From positions 113,277,534 through 113,341,533 of the forward strand of contig OY804580.1 in assembly GCA_963680875.1 (NCBI GenBank): a stretch of 64,000 bases of DNA, in the 5' to 3' direction. The first letter of the stretch is position 1. Every line of letters begins with the position of its first letter. Under the pieces are notes generated by a model. The model was not told where the DNA came from. It did not search any database and saw only the letters and a program-made list of their open reading frames with translations. Below are positions 54,001-64,000 of the stretch, piece by piece. Origin of the DNA: Bathymodiolus brooksi. Its lineage: Eukaryota > Mollusca > Bivalvia > Mytilida > Modiolidae. The position numbers were made by a program, and so were the translations under genes.

Positions 54001-57000
54001 ACAGACTATGATTACTTCTATGATTACCTCATTGTATTGTCTGTCCTATGATTTACAGACTGATTACCTCATTGTATTGTCTGTCCTATGATTTACAGAC
54101 TGATTACTTCATTGTATTGTCTGTCCTATGATTTACAGACTGATTACCTCATTGTATTGTCTGTCCTATGATTTACAGACTGATTACCTCATTGTATTGT
54201 CTGTCCTATGATTTACAGACTATGATTACTTCATTGTATTGTCTGTCCTATGATTTACAGACTGATTACCTCATTGTATTGTCTGTCCTATGATTTACAG
54301 ACTATGATTACTTCATTGTATTGTCTGTCCTATGATTTACAGACTGATTACCTCATTGTATTGTCTGTCCTATGATTTACAGACTGATTACTTCATTGTA
54401 TTGTCTGTCCTATGATTTACAGACTGATTACCTCATTGTATTGTCTGTCCTATGATTTACAGACTATGATTACTCCTATGATTTACAGACTGATTACCTC
54501 ATTGTATTGTCTGTCCTATGATTTACAGACTATGATTACTTCTATGATTACCTCATTGTATTGTCTGTCCTATGATTTACAGACTATGATTACTTCTATG
54601 ATTACCTCATTGTATTGTCTGTCCTATGATTTACAGACTGATTACCTCATTGTATTGTCTGTCCTATGATTTACAGACTGATTACTTCATTGTATTGTCT
54701 GTCCTATGATTTACAGACTGATTACCTCATTGTATTGTCTGTCCTATGATTTACAGACTGATTACTTCATTGTATTGTCTGTCCTATGATTTACAGACTG
54801 ATTACCTCATTGTATTGTCTGTCCTATGATTTACAGACTATGATTACTTCATTGTATTGTCTGTCCTATGATTTACAGACTGATTACCTCATTGTATTGT
54901 CTGTCCTATGATTTACAGACTATGATTACTTCTATGATTACCTCATTGTATTGTCTGTCCTATGATTTACAGACTGATTACCTCATTGTATTGTCTGTCC
55001 TATGATTTACAGACTGATTACTTCATTGTATTGTCTGTCCTATGATTTACAGACTGATTACCTCATTGTATTGTCTGTCCTATGATTTACAGACTATGAT
55101 TACTTCATTGTATTGTCTGTCCTATGATTTACAGACTGATTACCTCATTGTATTGTCTGTCCTATGATTTACAGACTGATTACTTCATTGTATTGTCTGT
55201 CCTATGATTTACAGACTGATTACCTCATTGTATTGTCTGTCCTATGATTTACAGACTATGATTACTCCTATGATTACCTCATTGTATTGTCTGTCCTATG
55301 AATTACAGACTGATTACCTCATTGTATTGTCTGTCCTATGATTTACAGACTACGATTACCTCTGATTTACAGACTGATTACCTCATTGTATTGTCTGTCC
55401 TATGATTTACAGACTATGATTACTTCTATGATTACCTCATTGTATTGTCTGTCCTATGATTTACAGACTATGATTACTTCTATGATTACCTCATTGTATT
55501 GTCTGTCCTATGATTTACAGACTATGATTACTTCTATGATTACCTCATTGTATTGTCTGTCCTATGATTTACAGACTATGATTACCTCATTGTATTGTCT
55601 GTCCTATGATTTACAGACTATGATTACCTCATTGTATTGTCTGTCCTATGATTTACAGACTATGATTACCTCATTGTATTGTCTGTCCTATGATTTACAG
55701 ACCGATTACCTCATTGTATTGTCTGTCCTATGATTTACAGACTGATTACCTCATTGTATTGTCTGTCCTATGATTTACAGACTGATTACTTCATTGTATT
55801 GTCTGTCCTATGATTTACAGACTGATTACCTCATTGTATTGTCTGTCCTATGATTTACAGACTGATTACCTCATTGTATTGTCTGTCCTATGATTTACAG
55901 ACTGATTACTTCATTGTATTGTCTGTTCTATGATTTACAGGCTGATTATTTCATTGTATTGTCTGTCCTATGATTTACAGACTGATTACTTCATTGTATT
56001 GTCTGTCCTATGATTTACAGACTGATTACCTCATTGTATTGTCTGTCCTATGATTTACAGACTGATTACCTCATTGTATTGTCTGTCCTATGATTTACAG
56101 ACTGATTACTTCATTGTATTGTCTGTCCTATGATTTACAGACTGATTACTTCATTGTATTGTCTGTCCTATGATTTACAGACTGATTACTTCATTGTATT
56201 GTCTGCCCTATGATTACCTCATTGTATTGTCTGTCCTACGATTACCTCATTGTATTGTCTGTCCTATGATTACCTCATTGTATTGTCTGTCCTATGTTTA
56301 CCTCATTGTATTGTCTGTCCTATGTTTACCTCATTGTATTGTCTGTCCTATGTTTACCTCATTGTATTGTCTGTCCTATGTTTACCTCATTGTATTGTCT
56401 GTCCTATGTTTACCTCATTGTATTGTCTGTCCTATGTTTACCTCATTGTATTGTCTGTCCTATGTTTACCTCATTGTATTGTCTGTCCTATGATTACCTC
56501 ATTGTATTGTCTGTCCTATGATTACCTCATTGTATTGTCTGTCCTATGATTACCTCATTGTATTGTCTGTCCTATGATTACCTCATTGTATTGTCTGTCC
56601 TATGTTTACCTCATTGTATTGTCTGTCCTATGATTTACAGACCGATTACCTCATTGTATTGTCTGTCCTATGATTTACAGACTGATTACCTCATTGTATT
56701 GTCTGTCCTATGATTTACAGACTGATTACTTCATTGTATTGTCTGTCCTATGATTTACAGACTGATTACCTCATTGTATTGTCTGTCCTATGATTTACAG
56801 ACTGATTACCTCATTGTATTGTCTGTCCTATGATTTACAGACTGATTACTTCATTGTATTGTCTGTTCTATGATTTACAGGCTGATTATTTCATTGTATT
56901 GTCTGTCCTATGATTTACAGACTGATTACTTCATTGTATTGTCTGTCCTATGATTTACAGACTGATTACCTCATTGTATTGTCTGTCCTATGATTTACAG

Positions 57001-60000
57001 ACTGATTACCTCATTGTATTGTCTGCCCTATGATTACCTCATTGTATTGTCTGTCCTACGATTACCTCATTGTATTGTCTGTCCTATGATTACCTCATTG
57101 TATTGTCTGTCCTATGTTTACCTCATTGTATTGTCTGTCCTATGATTACCTCATTGTATTGTCTGACCTATGTTTACCTCATTGTATTGTCTGTCCTATG
57201 TTTACCTCATTGTATTGTCTGTCCTATGTTTACCTCATTGTATTGTCTGTCCTATGATTTACAGACTGATTACCTCTATGATTACTCCTATGATTACCTC
57301 ATTGTATTGTCTGTCCTATGTTTACCTCATTGTATTGTCTGTCCTATGTTTACCTCATTGTATTGTCTGTCCTATGTTTACCTCATTGTATTGTCTGTCC
57401 TATGTTTACCTCATTGTATTGTCTGTCCTATGTTTACCTCATTGTATTGTCTGTCCTATGTTTACCTCATTGTATTGTCTGTCCTATGTTTACCTCATTG
57501 TATTGTCTGTCCTATGATTACCTCATTGTATTGTCTGTCCTATGATTACCTCATTGTATTGTCTGTCCTATGATTACCTCATTGTATTGTCTGTCCTATG
57601 ATTACCTCATTGTATTGTCTGTCCTATGTTTACCTCATTGTATTGTCTGTCCTATGTTTACCTCATTGTATTGTCTGTCCTATGTTTACCTCATTGTATT
57701 GTCTGTCCTATGATTACCTCATTGTATTGTCTGTCCTATGATTACCTCATTGTATTGTCTGTCCTATGATTACCTCATTGTATTGTCTGTCCTATGATTA
57801 CCTCATTGTATTGTCTGTCCTATGATTACCTCATTGTATTGTCTGTCCTATGATTACCTCATTGTATTGTCTGTCCTATGATTACCTCATTGTATTGTCT
57901 GTCCTATGATTACCTCATTGTATTGTCTGTCCTATGATTACCTCATTGTATTGTCTGTCCTATGATTACCTCATTGTATTGTCTGTCCTATGATTACCTC
58001 ATTGTATTGTCTGTCCTATGATTACCTCATTGTATTGTCTGTCCTATGTTTACCTCATTGTATTGTCTGTCCTATGATTACCTCATTGTATTGTCTGTCC
58101 TATGTTTACCTCATTGTATTGTCTGTCCTATGATTACCTCATTGTATTGTCTGTCCTATGATTACCTCATTGTATTGTCTGTCCTTTGATTACCTCATTG
58201 TATTGTCTGTCCTATGATTACCTCATTGTATTGTCTGCCCTATGATTACCTCATTGTATTGTCTGTTCTATGATTACCTCATTGTATTGTCTGTCCTATG
58301 ATTACCTCATTGTATTGTCTGTCCTATGATTACCTCATTGTATTGTCTGTCCTATGATTTACAGACTATGATTACCTCATTGTATTGTCTGTCCTATGAT
58401 TTACAGACTATGATTACCTCATTGTATTGTCTGTCCTATGATTTACAGACTATGATTACATCATTGCATTGTCTGTCCTCTGATTTACAGACTATGATTA
58501 CCTCATTGTATTGTCTGTCCTCTGATTTACAGACTATGATTACCTCATTGTATTGTCTGTCCTCTGATTTACAGACTATGATTACCTCATTGTATTGTCT
58601 GTCCTATGATTTACAGACTGATTACTTTATTGTATTGTCTGTCCTATGATTTACAGACTGATTACCTCATTGTATTGTCTGTCCTATGATTTACAGACTA
58701 TGATTACCTCATTGTATTGTCTGTCCTCTGATTTACAGACTATGATTACCTCATTGTATTGTCTGTGCTATGTTTACCTCATTGTATTGTCTGTCCTATG
58801 TTTACCTCATTGTATTGTCTGTCCTATGTTTACCTCATTGTATTGTCTGTCCTATGATTACCTCATTGTATTGTCTGTCCTATGATTACCTCATTGTATT
58901 GTCTGTCCTATGATTACCTCATTGTATTGTCTGTCCTATGATTACCTCATTGTATTGTCTGTCCTATGATTACCTCATTGTATTGTCTGTCCTATGATTA
59001 CCTCATTGTATTGTCTGTCCTATGATTACCTCATTGTATTGTCTGTCCTATGATTACCTCATTGTATTGTCTGTCCTATGATTACCTCATTGTATTGTCT
59101 GTCCTATGTTTACCTCATTGTATTGTCTGTCCTATGTTTACCTCATTGTATTGTCTGTCCTATGTTTACCTCATTGTATTGTCTGTCCTATGATTACCTC
59201 ATTGTATTGTCTGTCCTATGATTACCTCATTGTATTGTCTGTCCTATGATTACCTCATTGTATTGTCTGTCCTATGATTACCTCATTGTATTGTCTGTCC
59301 TATGATTACCTCATTGTATTGTCTGTCCTATGATTACCTCATTGTATTGTCTGCCCTATGATTACCTCATTGTATTGTCTGTCCTATAATTACCTCATTG
59401 TATTGTCTGTCCTATGATTACCTCATTGTATTGTCTGTCCTATGATTTACAGACTATGATTACCTCATTGTATTGTCTGTCCTATGATTTACAGACTATG
59501 ATTACCTCATTGTATTGTCTGTCCTATGATTTACAGACTATGATTACCTCATTGTATTGTCTTTCCTCTGATTTACAGACTATGATTACCTCATTGTATT
59601 GTCTGTCCTCTGATTTACAGACTGATTACTTCATTGTATTGTCTGTCCTATGATTTACAGACTATGATTACCTCATTGTATTGTCTGTCCTATGATTTAC
59701 AGACTGATTACTTCATTGTATTGTCTGTCCTATGATTTACAGACTGATTACCTCATTGTATTGTCTGTCCTATGATTTACAGACTATGATTACCTCATTG
59801 TATTGTCTGTCCTCTGATTTACAGACTATGATTACCTCATTGTATTGTCTGTCCTATGATTTACAGACTATGATTACCTCATTGTATTGTCTGTCCTCTG
59901 ATTTACAGACTATGATTACCTCATTGTATTGTCTGTCCTATGATTACCTCATTGTATTGTCCGTCCTCTGATTTACAGACTATGATTACCTCATTGTATT

Positions 60001-63000
60001 GTCTGTCCTATGATTACCTCATTGTATTGTCTGTCCTATGATTACCTCATTGTATTGTCTGTCCTATGATTACCTCATTGTATTGTCTGTCCTATGATTT
60101 ACAGACTGATTACCTCATTGTATTGTCTGTCCTATGATTTACAGACTGATTACCTCATTGTATTGTCTGTCCTATGATTTACAGACTATGATTACCTCAT
60201 TGTATTGTCTGTCCTATGATTTACAGACTGATTACCTCATTGTATTGTCTGTCCTATGATTTACAGACTGATTACCTCATTGTATTGTCTGTCCTATGAT
60301 TTACAGACTGATTACCTCATTGTATTGTCTGTCCTATGATTTACAGACTGATTACCCCATTGTATTGTCTGTCCTATGATTTACAGACTGATTACTTCAT
60401 TGTATTGTCTGTCCTATGATTTACAGACTGATTACCTCATTGTATTGTCTGTCCTATGATTTACAGACTATGATTACCTCATTGTATTGTCTGTCCTATG
60501 ATTTACAGACTAATTACCTCATTGAATTGTCTGTCGTATGATTTACAGACTGATTACCTCATTGTATTGTCTGTCCTATGATTTACAGACTGATTACTTC
60601 ATTGTATTGTCTGTCCTATGATTTACAGACTGATTACCTCATTGTATTGTCTGTCCTATGATTTACAGACTATGATTACCTCATTGTATTGTCTGTCCTA
60701 TGATTTACAGACTGATTACCTCATTGTATTGTCTGTCCTATGATTTACAGACTATGATTACCTCATTGTATTGTCTGTCCTATGATTTACAGACTGATTA
60801 CCTCATTGTATTGTCTGTCCTATGATTTACAGACTGATTACCTCATTGTATTGTCTGTCCTATGATTTACAGACTTATTACTTCATTGTATTGTCTGTCC
60901 TATGATTTACAGACTGATTACCTCATTGTATTGTCTGTCCTATGATTTACAGACTATGATTACTCCTATGATTACCTCATTGTATTGTCTGTCCTATGAT
61001 TTACAGACTATGATTACCTCTGATTTACAGACTGATTACCTCATTGTATTGTCTGTCCTATGATTTACAGACTATGATTACTTCTATGATTACCTCATTG
61101 TATTGTCTGTCCTATGATTTACAGACTGATTACCTCATTGTATTGTCTGTCCTATGATTTACAGACTGATTACCTCATTGTATTGTCTGTCCTATGTTTA
61201 CCTCATTGTATTGTCTGTCCTATGTTTACCTCATTGTATTGTCTGTCCTATGATTACCTCATTGTATTGTCTGTCCTATGATTACCTCATTGTATTGTCT
61301 GTCCTATGATTACCTCATTGTATTGTCTGTCCTATGATTACCTCATTGTATTGTCTGTCCTATGATTACCTCATTGTATTGTCTGTCCTATGATTACCTC
61401 ATTGTATTGTCTGTCCTATGATTACCTCATTGTATTGTCTGTCCTATGATTACCTCATTGTATTGTCTGTCCTATGATTACCTCATTGTATTGTCTGTCC
61501 TATGATTACCTCATTGTATTGTCTGTCCTATGTTTACCTCATTGTATTGTCTGTCCTATGTTTACCTCATTGTATTGTCTGTCCTATGTTTACCTCATTG
61601 TATTGTCTGTCCTATGATTACCTCATTGTATTGTCTGTCCTATGATTACCTCATTGTATTGTCTGTCCTTTGATTACCTCATTGTATTGTCTGTCCTATG
61701 ATTACCTCATTGTATTGTCTGCCCTATGATTACCTCATTGTATTGTCTGTTCTATGATTACCTCATTGTATTGTCTGTCCTATGATTACCTCATTGTATT
61801 GTCTGTCCTATGATTACCTCATTGTATTGTCTGTCCTATGATTTACAGACTATGATTACCTCATTGTATTGTCTGTCCTATGATTTACAGACTATGATTA
61901 CCTCATTGCATTGTCTGTCCTCTGATTTACAGACTATGATTACCTCATTGTATTGTCTGTCCTCTGATTTACAGACTATGATTACCTCATTGTATTGTCT
62001 GTCCTATGATTTACAGACTATGATTACCTCATTGTATTGTCTGTCCTCTGATTTACAGACTATGATTACCTCATTGTATTGTCTGTCCTCTGATTTACAG
62101 ACTATGATTACCTCATTGTATTGTCTGTCCTCTGATTTACAGACTATGATTACCTCATTGTATTGTCTGTCCTATGATTTACAGACTGATTACTGTATTG
62201 TATTGTCTGTCCTATGATTTACAGACTGATTACCTCATTGTATTGTCTGTCCTATAATTTACAGACTATGATTACCTCATTGTATTGTCTGTCCTCTGAT
62301 TTACAGACTATGATTACCTCATTGTATTGTCTGTCCTATGTTTACCTCATTGTATTGTCTGTCCTATGTTTACCTCATTGTATTGTCTGTCCTATGTTTA
62401 CCTCATTGTATTGTCTGTCCTATGATTACCTCATTGTATTGTCTGTCCTATGATTACCTCATTGTATTGTCTGTCCTATGATTACCTCATTGTATTGTCT
62501 GTCCTATGATTACCTCATTGTATTGTCTGTCCTATGATTACCTCATTGTATTGTCTGTCCTATGATTACCTCATTGTATTGTCTGTCCTATGATTACCTC
62601 ATTGTATTGTCTGTCCTATGTTTACCTCATTGTATTGTCTGTCCTATGTTTACCTCATTGTATTGTCTGTCCTATGTTTACCTCATTGTATTGTCTGTCC
62701 TATGATTACCTCATTGTATTGTCTGTCCTATGATTACCTCATTGTATTGTCTGTCCTATGATTACCTCATTGTATTGTCTGTCCTATGATTACCTCATTG
62801 TATTGTCTGTCCTATGATTACCTCATTGTATTGTCTGTCCTATGATTACCTCATTGTATTGTCTGTCCTATGATTACCTCATTGTATTGTCTGTCCTATA
62901 ATTACCTCATTGTATTGTCTGTCCTATGATTACCTCATTGTATTGTCTGTCCTATGATTTACAGACTATGATTACCTCATTGTATTGTCTGTCCTATGAT

Positions 63001-64000
63001 TTACAGACTATGATTACCTCATTGTATTGTCTGTCCTATGATTTACAGACTATGATTACCTCATTGTATTGTCTGTCCTCTGATTTACAGACTATGATTA
63101 CCTCATTGTATTGTCTGTCCTCTGATTTACAGACTGATTACTTCATTGTATTGTCTGTCCTATGATTTACAGACTATGATTACCTCATTGTATTGTCTGT
63201 CCTCTGATTTACAGACTATGATTACCTCATTGTATTGTCTGTCCTATGATTTACAGACTGATTACTTCATTGTATTGTCTGTCCTATGATTTACAGACTG
63301 ATTACCTCATTGTATTGTCTGTCCTATGATTTACAGACTATGATTACCTCATTGTATTGTCTGTCCTATGATTTACAGACTATGATTACCTCATTGTATT
63401 GTCTGTCCTCTGATTTACAGACTATGATTACCTCATTGTATTGTCTGTCCTATGATTACCTCATTGTATTGTCCGTCCTCTGATTTACAGACTATGATTA
63501 CCTCATTGTATTGTCTGTCCTCTGATTTACAGACTATGATTACCTCATTGTATTGTCTGTCCTATGATTTACAGACTGATTACTTCATTGTATTGTCTGT
63601 CCTATGATTTACAGACTGATTACCTCATTGTATTGTCTGTCCTATGATTTACAGACTATGATTACCTCATTGTATTGTCTGTCCTATGATTTACAGACTA
63701 TGATTACCTCATTGTATTGTCTGTCCTCTGATTTACAGACTATGATTACCTCATTGTATTGTCTGTCCTATGATTACCTCATTGTATTGTCCGTCCTCTG
63801 ATTTACAGACTATGATTACCTCATTGTATTGTCTGTCCTATGATTACCTCATTGTATTGTCTGTCCTATGATTACCTCATTGTATTGTCTGTCCTATGAT
63901 TACCTCATTGTATTGTCTGTCCTATGATTTACAGACTGATTACCTCATTGTATTGTCTGTCCTATGATTACCTCATTGTATTTTCTGTCCTATGATTACC
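48091..64000. repeat. 28/40/42-bp satellite, at least 15.9 kb, continues past the window
   Basis: The base unit is tcattgtattgtctgtccta plus tgtttacc (28 bp; also tgattacc). Longer units insert tttacagactgat (40 bp) or tttacagactatgat (42 bp) before tacctcat. Pure 28-mers dominate 48091-49920, 57020-58340 and several shorter runs; 40/42-mers dominate 51230-56200. The long form carries atttacag, an acceptor-like motif. Higher-order copies include two adjacent 1,140-bp blocks (51241-52380, 52381-53520). All ORFs here are repeat artefacts. Confidence 0.98.

Noticed and set aside
48048..63801. ORFs with LYCLSYDLQTMITS or CLPHCIVCPMFTS repeats
   Set aside because: Readings of the 28- and 42-bp satellite; the 28-bp form repeats identically in all three frames, a sign of an artefact.

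Overview
This is eukaryotic, AT-rich, intron-rich and repeat-dense DNA. It most likely comes from a lophotrochozoan, and a bivalve mollusc is my best guess. The grounds are a metazoan rabaptin gene with 13 spliced exons here, several tRNA-derived SINEs of a bivalve-like type, many short TA-flanked inverted-repeat elements, and a very large load of minisatellites. There are no operons or ribosome-binding sites, and no prokaryotic features. I cannot name the species.

The only gene I can support is a plus-strand rabaptin (Rab5 effector, RABEP1-like) gene. Thirteen exons between 567 and 38438 join without a phase error into 1,740 nt, encoding a 579-residue C-terminal part of the protein. The N-terminal exons lie to the left of the window. 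The protein has coiled coils, the conserved EWNLL and CDMC segments, the Rab5-binding C-terminal region, and then a complete eight-cysteine FYVE zinc finger split across the last two exons. A stop at 38436-38438 and an AATAAA at 38695 close the gene. Most ORFs in the window are artefacts of tandem repeats whose period is divisible by three.

About 60% of the window is tandem repeat by my rough addition, and nearly every intron has its own unrelated array: 21 bp (intron 1), 72 bp (3), 24 bp (4), 46 bp (6), 25 bp and 34 bp (7), 46 bp in a triplicated 1.4 kb block (8), 155 bp (9), 70 bp (10), 21 bp (11) and 48 bp over 8 kb (12). Several of these units contain the real exon-intron junction, so the array is a row of copied splice sites. 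Introns total about 36 kb against 1.74 kb of coding sequence.

From 38.7 to 48.1 kb is a gene-free stretch of SINEs, MITEs and short tandem repeats. From 48.09 kb to the end of the window runs a 28/40/42-bp satellite of at least 15.9 kb with roughly 1.1 kb higher-order repeats. No RNA genes, CRISPR arrays or intact transposase genes were found.
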